64,000 nt of DNA, taken from the NCBI GenBank assembly GCA_964036665.1, contig OZ038530.1, positions 8,570,501-8,634,500 of the forward strand, read 5' to 3'. A program made the translations under genes and the position numbers. Shown here one piece after another: positions 1 to 33,500 of the stretch (position 1 is the first letter of the stretch; the number at the start of each line of letters is the position of its first letter). This DNA is from Gordius sp. MW1 (Eukaryota > Nematomorpha > Gordioida > Gordea > Gordiidae). Below the pieces are notes generated by a model. It saw only the letters and a program-made list of their open reading frames with translations. It was not told where the DNA came from and ran no database searches.

Positions 1-1161
1 AATTTATGTAGGATGAAAGGTATTTTAAAAAAAATTTCTTGCTAGTTGTGACCATTTTTTATCTTAATTAAACCTAAAGTTATTTTCAAACTCGGTTACT
101 TGACCACCGCGTAGATAAAAGTTCAAAATTTAAGTTGATTTTTAATCTAATATTATTTATTTACCATATATTTTTTAAAAATTTGAAATTTGATAAAAAG
201 CAAACACCATAATATGTTCTTGTGATAATTGATTATACCGCCATCTATAAATATTTTTGTTGAAAATGCAATTTTTCGAATTTTTGACCATCTCGTAGCC
301 GCGACCAAACTTTTTATGATTGAAATATGATAATGGGTCATAAAGGAGTTCACATTGTGAAATTGGTGATTTCATATACCGGAGAAATATGTTTTTATGA
401 TTTTTCACTAATTTTACCACAAAAATTAACCGCAAAAGTTTGAGGTTTTTGGTTAAATTATTTCGATAGAGAATTTTTTTAGGAACAAAATGCACCAAAA
501 TCTGAGTGAATAACGCAATTACTTTCAAAAATATGACAAAAATAGTAAAATTCATAAAACGCTCCCGAACGTGATTTTGGCCCTTTAAACGTCCATAACA
601 TCAAAAGTATTGGCCCAAAATGGCTAAAACTTTCAGAAATCAATCTAATAAATGAGACCTACACCCTCACCAAAAATTATCCTGATCTGAAATGGTCGGT
701 CGAAACCGTTTTGATTTGTCCTGGAATGGCCCTTTAGTAGATATAAAAAATTCAAAACGGAGCTTGGGCCACTTTTGTATTTGATCATACTACCTATAAT
801 TTTTTTAATTTTAAGATGACTAAAAATTGCTACAAATTCTTTAATAAAATAATGCTCTCTCTTGAAATAATATTTGACCATTTTTTTAACGTTTTTCATA
901 CTAAAAATAGCTATAGTCTTGTCTTTAAGGATCTATTTATAATAGTTGCAATAGTTTAAGAGTTAAAACGATGATTCTAAAAACTTAATTACCATTACTC
1001 TTTTTAAGGCTGCTTCTCTAGTTGAAATAGGATACTACAAAATTTATAAAATTCACTCTACTGCATCAATGGGCCTTTTAATATCGCCGGTCGGAGCAGA
1101 CCCTATTTCACTTGTTTCAATGCAATTTAATGCTTTAATCAATTTTTGTTTCATAAATTAG
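1..1161. other. AT-rich non-coding, presumed INTS1 intron
   Basis: No exon with INTS1 similarity and no RNA gene was found on either strand. Open frames here (for example 645-899 on the minus strand) are low-complexity and unlike any family I know. Since the first visible INTS1 exon at 1162 begins in mid-codon, this stretch is most simply the intron before it. Confidence 0.5.
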
Positions 1162-21195
<20,034 letters not shown>

Positions 21196-21237
21196 TAAAA
21201 TGATGGATTGATTCGAACAACATATTTATATATTAGT

Positions 21238-21243
21238 AATAAA
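21238..21243 (+). promoter_or_regulatory. poly(A) signal of INTS1
   Basis: A canonical AATAAA starts 43 bases after the INTS1 stop codon, in a short AT-rich 3' UTR. A second AATAAA lies at 21282. Both are just inside the converging peroxidase 3' region. Confidence 0.6.
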
Positions 21244-21290
21244 ATGAAATATTTTTGTATTATTTATCGTTCAAAAATGTGAATAAACTA

Positions 21291-21296
21291 TTTATT
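21291..21296 (-). promoter_or_regulatory. poly(A) signal of the peroxidase gene
   Basis: TTTATT on the plus strand gives AATAAA on the minus strand, about 280 bases after the peroxidase stop. It lies about 50 bases from the opposing INTS1 signal, so the two transcripts probably end in overlapping sequence. Confidence 0.5.
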
Positions 21297-21575
21297 TCTG
21301 GTTTTCTACCATTTTTGTTTATATATATAATATTTATACAATCACCGTTCAGTGTACTAGATTTTGGTCTAAGCCTAGAAATTATTGAACTTCCATAGTC
21401 GTACCATAGTATACTTTTTGTGTGAGCCGTTGCCAAATGTTTTTTCGTAAATTTTATTCCTTCCAAAACACTAAATTTACATCTTGGATATGGTCGCAAT
21501 AAACTACGGGATTTCTATTTAGAAAGCACATTGCAATAAAATTTAGGTAATTATATAGAATTCAATATATGATGA

Positions 21576-24500
21576 TTACTCGTTGTTGGGAGCTCTAAAC
21601 ATGTCCCTTTGTATGGCTTTGACGGAGTCCGAATTTTCGCAAAATATTTTACTCAGCGTCATTTTTCTAATTTCTTGTAATTGTTCTGTTTTATTATATG
21701 AATAATTTTATTATAAGTTAAATACATATTTGTGAAGATGAATTGTAAATAAAATAAAAACGATTGCATATGTTACTTTTTTAATCATACATTTTGTAAC
21801 AATCCCCTTAAATTAATATTTATAATTTTTTAAGGTTAAAAAATAGTTTATATATAAAAAAACTCGGGCCTTCGGCCCTCGTGGGAAGGGGAGTAGGGGA
21901 AGGGAAGGGGGGGGCGACTCATCTATACTCCGTATAAACGTAGCATATTTGCTATGCAATTTATGGGCGAGAAAGGTAGGAAGGGGCGAGAATGCCTATA
22001 GGAGGGTATTAAATGCAAATTAATTAGTTATAGACCCTTGTAGGGGAGGGCATAGGGTAATTATCAATGTTAACCAATTCAAAAACGAAAAAAAATTCGA
22101 TTTATTTGGCCAATGGTCATTTTTTCCATTGGTCAGTAGCCTGCGGACGATCAAAAAGTCATATTATCAATGATATTAACAAGAACAAAATATTAATTTA
22201 ATTTTAAAAAAAAAAAAAATTTTGCCCTCTCCCGAGCTTGAACCCGGGATATCCAGGTCACCCTGTTTACAAGCCGTGCGCTATAACCCGTCACACCATG
22301 CTGGTATTAAAATAGTAGAAGTTATTATGTTATTTATTTAGATAATGAAATAATAAAGTTCTGTTTTATGTTTAGAAAATCAATGTATTTCATCGGTCAG
22401 TAGCCAGCGGACGGTCAAATATTCAAATTATCAATGGTATTAACAAGAACATAATATTAATTTAATTTTAAAGAAAAAAATTAAAATAAAAATTCCTTTT
22501 AGTTTTAAAAAAGGGCTAAATTCTGAAACTACCCGCCCGATTCGCACGAAACTTTACCCCTAGGTGCCCAGGGCGGCCAGGGGTAAAATAGCCTTTTCAG
22601 ATTCCTAAAATACCTTTTCGTTTTAAAAATATCGGACATTTTCCGGCCACACGTGCGGTGTAATATCTATAACACGTAGAAAATTTTACTAGTTATTTAA
22701 ACCTACGCGCGCCATCTAATAAAGTACAATTCGTGTTTTAATAGTAGATTGAATTTAATTAGAAAGAAGGGGCTATGATTATACCTTTGAAGGAGGTTTC
22801 GAATTTTGTGTTAGTTTCTATTAATATGTTGTATCGTAAATTAGAATCTAATGCCTATATTTTTTTAACTATTACTTTTTAGGTTTTCCATGGAATAACA
22901 ATCTAATATGAAATATATTAACCCAATAAAAAAATAAATATGCATTTATAAGGTTAAAAATATATATTACATAGTTGGTGTCTGTTGGACCATCTATAAT
23001 AAATTTTTAGGTTATATATAAAATTTGGCCAATGGTCATTTTTTTTCATTGGTCAGTACCAACAGATACTCTAAGTCAATGATAGCCAAAAAAAACGGAA
23101 AAAATTTTTTTGATGCTCACTTTGGCCAATAGTCATTTTTTTCCATTGGTCAGCAGCCAACGGACGGCCAAAAAGTCATATTATCAATGGTATTAACAGG
23201 AACAATCATAAGAGTCAAAAAAACGGAAAAAAATTTCGATTCACAATTTGGCCAATGGTCATTTTTTTCCATTGGTCAGCAGCCAGGACACGGTAAAAGT
23301 GGATATAAATTCATAAGAGTCAAAAAAAACGAAAAAAAAAATTTCGAATCACATTTTGGCCAATGGTCATTTTTTCCCATTGGTCAGCAGCGAGGACACG
23401 GTAAAAGTGGATATAAATTCATAATAGTCAAAAAAAACTAAAAAAAATTTTCGAATCACAATTTGGCCAATGGTCATTTTTTTCCATTGGTCAGCAGCCA
23501 GGACACGGTAAAAGTGGATATAAATTCATAATGGTCAAAAAAAAAACGAAAAAAACAATTGCGATTCCCATTTTGGCCAATGGTCATTTTTTTCCATTGG
23601 TCAGCAGCCAACGGACGGCCTAAAAGCCATATTATCAATGGTATTATCAAGAACAATCATAATAGTCAAAGAATACGAAAAAAATAATTTCGATACACAT
23701 TTTGGCCAGTGGTCATTTTTTCCATTGGTCAGCAGCCAGCGGACGGCCAAAAAGTTATAATAGCAATGGTAGTAACAGGAACAATCATAATAGTCAAAAA
23801 AAACGAAAAAAAAACTTGGATTCACATTTTGGCCAATGGTCATTTTTTCCATTGGTCAGCACCCAACGGACGGCTTAAAAGTCTTATCAACAATGGTAGT
23901 AACAAGAACAATCATAAGAGTCAAAAAAGACTCCGGTATTCGAACCCAAAAACTAGTTAAATTAACAAAAATTAAAAGTAAACAAAACAAGACATTCGGT
24001 GCGTGACAAGACATTCGGTGTAGCACAAGACATTCGGGGTAGCACGCCGAATAGGCGGACAAACAAAATGGAAAGTGAGCCCATGAATTGCATAGCAATT
24101 AAAATGGAAAGCGAGTCCATAACTTGCATAGCATTTAATTAAATAGGGGCACAGGGACCCATATCAGTAGATGCATAGGCCCTTGTAGTGGAGGGCATAG
24201 GGAAATTATCAATGTTAACCTATTCAAAAAACGAAAAAAAAATTCGATTTATTTGGCCAATGGTCATTTTTTTCAATGGTCAGTAGCCTGCGGACGGTCA
24301 AAAAGTCATATTATCAATGGTATTAACAAGAACAAAATATTAATTTAATTAAATATATACATTGGAGGGTAAACGGACGGACATCAACGGACAGACATCA
24401 ACGGACAACCAAAAACGAGCCCATAAATTGCATAGCAATTAAAATGGCATAGGAATTAATAATACCTGGTCTGAAGGGGTAATTGATGATGCCGGGACGC

Positions 24501-27500
24501 GGATAATTTTCATACCAAAATCGGTCTCCGAACCGTAAATTGTGAAATTGCAGCCCGATTATGCAGGAAAAAGTTGGACCAAGAATGCCATCACCTTGTG
24601 ATAGTTCCGAAACGCCGGCGGGAAATAGATCTACATCGTCGGGATGTCTGTGCAAACAAATTTTCAACTATTGAAATAGTTGCTATTCATAAAAGATGGT
24701 GAAGCCCTAAATACATAAAATGATGGAAAAGGGACAACCTATATAATTAATGTCTGAAATTTTATTTAACTACAATTAGAGCCCTGCAAAGTCACTTTTT
24801 TCAGCCAGAATGCGACCTGAACGCGTTTAAATTTTTTCACCCCGACCCGAATGCGTTTTAAGCTGAACCCGACGCTAAAGTAAAAAAAGTTATCGTTGTT
24901 AAATTTATTTTGATGGTTTCGAATGGCAACAAAATGTTATTTCCCCAAAAAAACAACAGAGTTTCAAAACATGTTTGCTAGAAGTGCAAGCATTAAATAG
25001 CAGATACTAATTTAGAAAAGTTTTTTCACCCAAAGTATCTTTCTAAACAAGCCATTTATCTTCAGTAGGCGCCATAAAAAAATAAAATGCAGATATTCTT
25101 AAACTTTTGTAAAACAAGTTAAGACATTAATATTTTAATACAAAATTAGGAGTTCAGAAAATCTTTAATAAGTTTGTTATATCAATTATATGTTTATCAT
25201 AATTTATAGCATGAATCAAGATATTTTAATGAGTTCAAAATTGCGCAAATCTAAAAATCAGATGTAAATTATAAGGAAATAATATAAAAGAGATAAATTT
25301 ATCATAAATTTCGATATTAGTAAATAAACTCGGGCCTTCGGCCCTCGTGGGAAGGGGGAGAAGGGAAGGGAAGAGGGGAAGGGAAGGGGGGACGACTCAT
25401 CTGTACTTCGTATAAATGTATCATATTTGCTATGCAATTTATGGGCGAGAAAGGTGGGAAGGGACGATAATGCCTATAGGGGGGTATTAAATGCCTAATG
25501 ATTAATTAATTATTTATACAAATTTTCCATTTATAGGCAAAATGTAATATAGGCAAGGGTTAGGGTTAGATTTAGTGTTTGCATCTAGTTGCGTATTACA
25601 TTAGTTTTTATGGCCTTTAGTGATTATGGGTCTAACAAACATTATATTATAAAACATCACAATGTTAAGAATTTGCAGAATTGTTGGGAGAAATTTTTTG
25701 TTGAATTTAAACAATTTTTAATTAAAAAAATCAAAAATTTGGCCAATGGTCATTTTTTCTCTATTGGTCAATACCAACAGATACTCTATAAGTCAATGAT
25801 AGCCAAAAAACGGAAAAAAAAATTTTGATGCTCACTTTGGCCAATGGTCATTTTTTTCCATTGGTTAGCAGCCAGTACACGGTAAAAGTGGATATAAATT
25901 CATAAGAGTAAAAAAAACGAAAAAAAATTTTCGAATTACATTTTGGCCAATGGTCATTTTTTTCCATTGGTCAGCAGCCAGGACACGGTAAAAGTGGATA
26001 TAAATTCATAATAGTCAAAAAAAACGAAAAAAAAGTTTTCGAATCACATTTTGGCCAATGGCCATTTTATTCCATTGGTCAGCAGCCAGCGGACGGCCAA
26101 AAAGTCATAATAGCAATGGTAGGAACAGGAACAATCATAATAGTCAAAAAATAACGAAAAAAATAATTTCGATTCACATTTTAGCCAATGGTCATTTTTT
26201 CCATTGGTCAGCAGCCAGCGGAGGGGCAAAAAATCATAATAGCAATGGTAGGAACAGGAACAATCATAAAAGTCAAAAAAAACGAAAAAAATAATTTCGA
26301 TTCACATTTTGGCCAATGGTCATTTTTTCCATCGGTCAGGAGCCAGCGGACGGCCAAAAAGTCATAATAGCAATGGTAGTAACAGGAACAATCATAATAG
26401 TCAAAAAAACGAAAAAATAAACTCGGATTCACATTTTGGCCAATGGTCATTTTTTTCATTGGTCAGCAGCCAGCGGACGGCCAAAAAGTCTTATTATCAA
26501 TGATAGTAACAAGAACAATCATAAGAGTCAAAAAAACTCCGGGATTCTAACCCAAAAACTAGTTAAATTGCATAGCAATTAAAAGTAAACAACTTTTATT
26601 TATGTTTATTATATAATAATTTAACGTAGCAATTAAAACCCGACCCCGCCCGAAAGCGAGGGAGATAGAGATGAGGGGTGGGGCACCTCTTTATCATGCA
26701 TTAATTTAAAAAATCGATAACCTAATATACCCAATGCAAATAGATAGGGAGGGTAGACAACGGACAACGGACGGACGACGGACAACCAAAAAACGAGCCC
26801 ATAAATTGCATAGCAATTAAAATTGCATAGCAATTAAAAGAATATTATATTGGCCTGAATTTAAAAGATATGTCATGCCCTTCAACCGGACCCGACCCGA
26901 GAGTTCAAATTTTTCAACCCAAACCCGACCCGCATTTTAAAATTAAGGGTCGGGTTTTGGGTCACTGGTGCAGGGCTCCAACTACAATCCTATTCCTATA
27001 TACTAATCTAATTATTTTAAAAAAAGTACGAGTAAAAGAGAATGGATACATGGCAAATATTCCCATAAATTGGATAGCAATTAATATTTTATTGAGAAAC
27101 AACTAAGTACAGATTGACATTTTAAGTTTACCAACGAGTCCCAATCATCAAAAGATTCTAAAATTTAGTTAATAAATTTCGCGACTTGCTAAAAGCTTAT
27201 AATTGGGTTCTTTTTGTAAAATATTGGGCTTACTAATAGGTTAACGTACTATTCTGCAATATAAGTTTTGTAATTAAGCACTTAAACGCATGGCTGTAGG
27301 AACGACGATTTATTTTCTTGCCACATTTACTAGTAAAAATATGGGTAAACTGGAACGACGAAATATTAAGTGAAAAGGGTTCCGTTCCGTCACCTTTACC
27401 AAAATCAGCATTGAAATGGTATGATATCTAATAAAAACCCTAATGATAGGTTTATATTAAACAAAAATAGTTGCATGTAATCACTTGTAAACTTGGGCGA

Positions 27501-30500
27501 AAGCCTCAGCTGCCCCTCTATGCATTTCAGCTTCCATCGAAAAGAAATCAAGAAAACGTCCAAAACCACAAAACTCGCGCCATTCGTTGTATCCCGGAAC
27601 ACCATGTTCCCTAGCTCTCATGATGTTGAGTACCATTAAATCCATACCTTTAAAAATTTATGGCACTTTATACTTGTATTGATTGTTTATGACTAACGTA
27701 AAATTTCTAACTTTGTACTTATTCCTAAAGATAATCTAAAAAAACAAATCTTAAAATTTCTTGATATATCAAATAACACTGAACTTTATAATATCGATCT
27801 GGATATAAATATTAGTTAGGATCATTTGGATCAGGTTTTTAAATAAAAAACCTGAAGTTTTATGTTAAACAGAAGTAAAAACAAAAGGTGAGGAACTTAA
27901 GACGATCTGTTAAGAGATCCTTCGCATAATCAATCGTGCGATAAATTCGTATCCAAATAATTAGAGACAAATGTCCTTATTTAGTCATTGGATAATCTTA
28001 GTTTCCAAGATTTAAAAAAAGATGATGAAGTTTAGACTTTTATTGCGTCCGATAATGAATGCGAGAAAGAAGGTACACAGAAGATTGAGAAATATTTGCT
28101 ACATTTTGTGCAGTCCCAGTGGCGTAAATGAGGGGGGGGGGGAACGGGAAATTCCCCTCCCCCTGTTTTTTGATTAATAACTAAATTATATGGGTTTCAA
28201 TATTATAGTGTAGTTACATCAAAGATTTTAAGACACTTATAAAAACCTAGAAGCATAATATATACATGTAATTTAATTTTTGACAAAATGCGGTGTAAAA
28301 TAAAATTCACCCCCCTCGTGAAAATCCTGGCTACGCGCCTGCTTAGTCCTAAGTAAAATATCGAGCTATAAGTAAGGAAAGTTATAAGCACATGATTGGG
28401 TTTAAAAATGGCTTACAAATTATAAATAATTTATAAAATTGTGGAATAGGATTTTTTAGAAGTATCTTTGAGGTTAAATTGCCCTTTTCTGGGAGGAAGT
28501 GTGCAATCTAACACTATTTCGATTGAAAAAGCCACGCTTTTTAAAACTAATTTCGTATAAAACTCCCTGTATGGATATTTTATTAACGGATATTACTTAC
28601 GCTATAAAGATAGTAATTGTCTAAATGCTTGTAGTTTAAAATAATCTGCATGGTAGCTTTCTTCAAAACATTTAGTCCTTAACAACTTTTAGTTGGCTTA
28701 GATTTAATATACGTTTGGCAGAGTAAAATTAATTATTTTTTTTATAAACTAGCCTCTTTTAAAAATAGAAAATTACGTGGTCGAATATAAAACTATTCAA
28801 GTTTCTTTTAGTGGTGCAATTTAAAAATTGATAAAAGGTCAAATTTGTTTGAAAGCTCCCAGAACCCGGCCCGATCCTATTTATTTTATCTAAATTGACC
28901 CCCAGGCACGCCGGAACCCTTTTAAATGTTCGCCCGGCCATGGCCTAGTCATTAGAGCTGTCCGGCATGAAATGATGATTTTAGAAGTTTTTAACAATAA
29001 TTTCGCTATATTTTCCAACATTTTTAAATTTTGTTACCGTTTTTTTGGATAAGAACTGCACGATTAATAAATATTATACAACCAAGTAAAACTATGACTA
29101 AATAATACACAAAAACCAAATAATGCATCATATAAAAATCTCGTTGAGCCAGAGTTGCCTAAATCTTTCCATGGTGCCCGCCCGAAAGTCAAAACTTACG
29201 GGTTTTTCTAATGTTTGAACTATATTACTTAATAACATCTAATTCCATAATAGCTTTAGATATTTAATATATACCGAAAGGTCTACTATCGAATTCAAAC
29301 AAGTGATTTCTGACATCCTCTATGATATTATTGTCCATAAATTGAGCGTGTTGCTGGAACAATCCTCGAATCAGAGGATCCAAACCACGGGGAAAGTCTT
29401 CGTTGTAGATGTTTTCAGGTCTAAAGAAATCCTTTTTCATCTGCAACGGACTTTGAAATTCGTTAGATCGACTAATGCGAAAGATGTCTTTGCTGATATA
29501 AATTAATTTAGTACAGTATAATTTTAAATTTAATACGTGATCTATCGGAATATAAGTTTTTAAAGAGCGCTTGTATAATAGACATAATTAAGATGGTATT
29601 AACTTATTTGAACTTGTGCTATTGAACACTCATTACTCCATTTTAAATCTTTCAACTGAGCAAGAGTTTAGAATTACAATACTTTTTTACTTATTAGGTT
29701 GTTTAAAAGATTTAAAATCCTCTAAATTAATCATAAATTACATAAATAATTTTAAACATTTAATTGAAAGAAAGAGTCCACAGCAAATTCATGCTAATAT
29801 AATAGATTAACCTAAAGGGTTAATGCATTCTACAATAGTTTTAAGTTACATTTTTTATTCATATGTCAGCTAATATTTACTAATTAATTTAACCTAGAAA
29901 AATAACCAACCATACGTTGAATTACATTTGAATTTACAAAATATACCACTGTGCCAATATAATATATAGATGTTAGAAAAGTAAACAATACTTTATTAAA
30001 CTATGGCCGTATCGAAATGCAGCAACAATAAGTCCATGATCTACAGTCGCATCAATGTTTTCATCGTACCCACTAAAATAGCCTGTATCCGCTAATTCTA
30101 AATTGAATCTTTTTATATTATCGCTTCCTATTAGGATGGGTAAGAGTTCTCTAACTGAAATATGTTGGATGTAAGCGCCCATTAGCCTTCTTCCTTCTTG
30201 ATATCTGGATTAAATAGAGCAAAACAAATAAAAAATTAAATGCAAAAAAGTTTTTAGTGACCGTTGTTTTAGTAGCGAAATTTTATTGAAATTCATATAA
30301 AAAATGTTTACAAATAACAATGATTGGGAATTAAAGTAGGACAAGAGTTATATGAATAAAAATTATGTGTCAACTAGAACTATAAATATAGCTTTTTCTG
30401 ACAAATTAATATAAAAATAATGCAAAACTCTCATATTTAAACTATATTAAAAAAAAATGTTATTTAAAGGTGGTATACAATCCAAAATTTTGGGACAACA

Positions 30501-33500
30501 TCTTTAAAATATAAATGAATACAGCTTTTCATCGTCCCAGTGGGGATTTATGTAGGCCAAATTTCGGACAATTCTATTGTGTTCCCTCATGAGAATAGTG
30601 TGAACTACTATGAGCAAGGAATTTTCGTTGGTTCTTTCGTCCCCTAATTGGTATAAATTTAATGCCAGAAATTCAGTATTTGAAATCTAAGCATGTCATA
30701 AAAAATGAAAGATGAATATAAATCTTTTTAGTCGATATTCTTAAATTTTACCGGAGCCAAAGCAGCGAAAAGGTCCAGTTTTATTGAGGCATTGTTCTGA
30801 TGCGGGTGGTCTACCAGAAAGGGGCAATAATTGTTTTCCATGGGGATTGGAAGGGTTCGGTTGTGTTTTTAACAAACCTGACAATGTTTTAACAACATTA
30901 TTTCTTTCTACTGATATAATTAGACCATATTTAACCTTAAATGTAATTTGGAATTCCGCTTAAATAAAAATTAGACTGCTTTCAAATGTTTTAAAGATAG
31001 TTAAAAATTTTGTTGTAGGAAAACTTTCTTTATCGGAAAGGGTACTAAAACGTTTCACAGTTTTTTTCTAATCTAACTATAGTTTATTTTTACTCTCGGC
31101 GATTATGTAAATAACGGGATAGTTTTTTAAATCAATGTACCTCCTTGAAAGGTGCGCAAGCCATTTGCCACCGCCGGTATCGAACCGTACACTTGTGAGG
31201 CATCGATATAAGAGGTAGCTTCGTTGTTTTGCTGGCGCGGTCCTGAGAAATGATGCAAAATTTTAAGGGGAAAAAAGATGCTTGACAACTAACTCGACAT
31301 TTATTTTGCAATCTTTAACTATATTTTGATAATTAGGCTAAAGTTAAAAGATCGAGCTTTAGGTAAAATCAACAGAATCATGTAAAAGATACCCATTAAT
31401 AAACTTTTCGATAATGCAATGATGCGCTGAAAAATTATAAAAATTGAAATCAAGGTCCAACTAAAAATATGGTCTTTAAGATGTCGACTGTTATATTTTT
31501 TAGAGTAATGGTGTAAAGGGGAAACTAAAGACCTACACGGGTAACCCAGGAGGGTTGGGTTCGGATGTAAAAAGTGACTTTACAGGTCTCTAGGGGAAAC
31601 TAAAAATTGGCAAGGCACAGATTATATTAATGCCTTATTGCATCTAAATTAAAAGCTTATTAAACAATTAATAAATAATTTTTATATTTATTACAAAAAA
31701 ATTGTAAAATAGAGAAGTATTGGTTTTTTAGATAGTAGCAAAGTAGTCTTGATGGAAGTTTGTTTTGTTGTAATAATGTAAGAATAAAACGAGAATTCTC
31801 CCGCATTTATTTGCCAAATTTTAACATGTGGTGGGTCATCTACAATTTAAGGTTTAATTTCAAATACATTTTATCGGTTTTTTTAATCTACCAAGGCGTA
31901 CTTTGCTAAATAATTTTACGTTAAAAATAAATTATCAGATTTTTCTGAAATCTTAAAACTTTATTATGCTAGACAATTATAAAAAATTCATAACATAAAA
32001 TATTAGCTAATTTTCTAAATTTTATTAAATTTTAAATAAAAAAATACCTAATCTGCAATCCCTTGATATAGCTGGTAAAGATCGCACCACCTCCATACAC
32101 CTCTGGTTGACTTTGTTGTAAAAATAATCATCGGCAGGTATATCAACCGCTAGGCATTGTGGATGATCTTGATTAGCTCCACAACATAGCAACTTTCCTT
32201 GTTTAAAACCTACCCGAAAAAAATAGTTGTATACAATTTTTAAGAAACTAGGTTTACATACTGTCTTAATAAATCTTAAATACAATAACACTTTACTATC
32301 AAAGAAAAAAATATATTTATATTATTATTAAATGCTTGATTATAATATTGATCATTTTGTGTCAAGCAGAGCAAAGGGGCTTTGAAAATCACAAATTAAT
32401 TTAATTTTTTGCTAAAATTGTCATTGTAACAAATTAATTTGTCATTTACCTCTCTAAAATTTAGTAAGTATTTTTCAATATCGTCACATGATAATATTTT
32501 ACGGGATTAAATTAAATTGCCTATTTAATTTCATTCAAGCGAAGTGTTACCATGGGCTTTGAAATTAAAGGGGGGGGGGATAATGATTTAGGGAGCGGCA
32601 AAATGATTATTTTTTAAAATTTTCGCCATAGTTTAATAAAAATGTAACAGATTTCTGGATTTAGAGGGGGCAGCCACCCCTCCTTGTCAGCTCATTGTTA
32701 CGCCCATCTTTGCAACATAGTAGGTACTTTTGATTAAGCTTTTAAATTTCATTCATAAAGGTATGCATATTTTTTTACTCAAATTTGTTGCAACTCCAAA
32801 ACAACCTAGTTTAATTTATACCGGTAATACCTGTTGGACTAGAAGCTAGGGCAAATTCGTGGTCCATAATTTGACCAAAAGCCATAACTATGCTCGTTAT
32901 TGAAGTATCTTCGACAATTCTGGTAAACAGCGTAGTCGTACTTATACGCCGTGCATTCGGAAGTTCATTTCCATCAAACGAAAGTCGCAAGGTATTTAAT
33001 CCTTTAAAATATGTAACAAAAAATTTAATATATAAAAAATTTCAACAAATTAAGTTTTTTACATAGGCTTACTGTATATCTTAAAAGTCTATCGCCTAAA
33101 ACACTCCAACACACAATTAGTAAAAAAAACTAGTATAAATTTCTCAAAACACGAAAATGTTGTTTATTCTTGAACAAATTAGATTATTTGTATTTTAATT
33201 CTGCCGGAAATTTATAGGGCTTCTTACAATTATTTAAAGCCGATATTTATTTACCAAGAAATAATATATCATAAACACGCCCGCTCCAATTAATTTATTT
33301 AGCATAATAGAATTAATTTTTTACTAATTTTAGTTAGGCTAGAAATTTCAAATCTTTTTTAAACAAATATTAAGTAATTATGTTTTAGAAAATCTATAGA
33401 AATTCTTCCTTTGATCGGCAAAGGTATAATATACAATATTAACGATTTAAGTTGTTATTATAAATTATAATAATGAAATTAAGGTGTGAATATATCAAAT

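Larger units (their letters stand above)
21860..24445 (-). mobile_element. Helentron-like element with minisatellite, copy 1 (in peroxidase intron 12)
   Basis: The left end carries the hairpin GGGCCTTCGGCCC followed by purine-rich GGGAAGGGG tracts and TTGCTATGCAATTTATGGGC. The right end at about 24417-24440 reads GAGCCCATAAATTGCATAGC, the inverse of that subterminal block. Between them is the CCAAT minisatellite. A terminal palindrome, subterminal inverted repeats and a central tandem array without coding capacity resemble non-autonomous Helentrons (DINE/HINE type). The class is inferred from architecture only. Copy 1 is the most rearranged: it contains a second partial array start near 24180 and a tRNA-like block at 22219. 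Confidence 0.55.
24777..26980. mobile_element. hAT-type element (TAGAGCCCTGCA ends) split by a Helentron-like insert
   Basis: The left end TAGAGCCCTGCA and the right end TGCAGGGCTCCA are inverted repeats. They are flanked by an exact 8-bp duplication ACTACAAT (24769-24776 and 26981-26988). The internal flanks are rich in CCCGACCCG. No transposase is visible, so it is non-autonomous. The Helentron-like copy 2 occupies its middle and is therefore younger. The whole lies in peroxidase intron 11. Confidence 0.8.

Noticed and set aside
21899..21914. Simple purine tracts as possible regulatory sequence
   Set aside because: They belong to the end of the Helentron-like element and recur in the other copies.
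22219..22305. Functional tRNA-Thr gene
   Set aside because: Anticodon and acceptor stems do not pair, so it is listed only as tRNA-derived.
25556..25570. Telomere-like GGGTTAGGGTTAG
   Set aside because: Only two units, and part of the unique arm shared by Helentron-like copies 2 and 3.
30644..30690. Upstream acceptor for the peroxidase exon at 30643, adding about 16 codons
   Set aside because: The phase does not fit the previous exon, and the added residues break the CFxxGDxR spacing; the acceptor giving [12 protein letters not shown] fits both.
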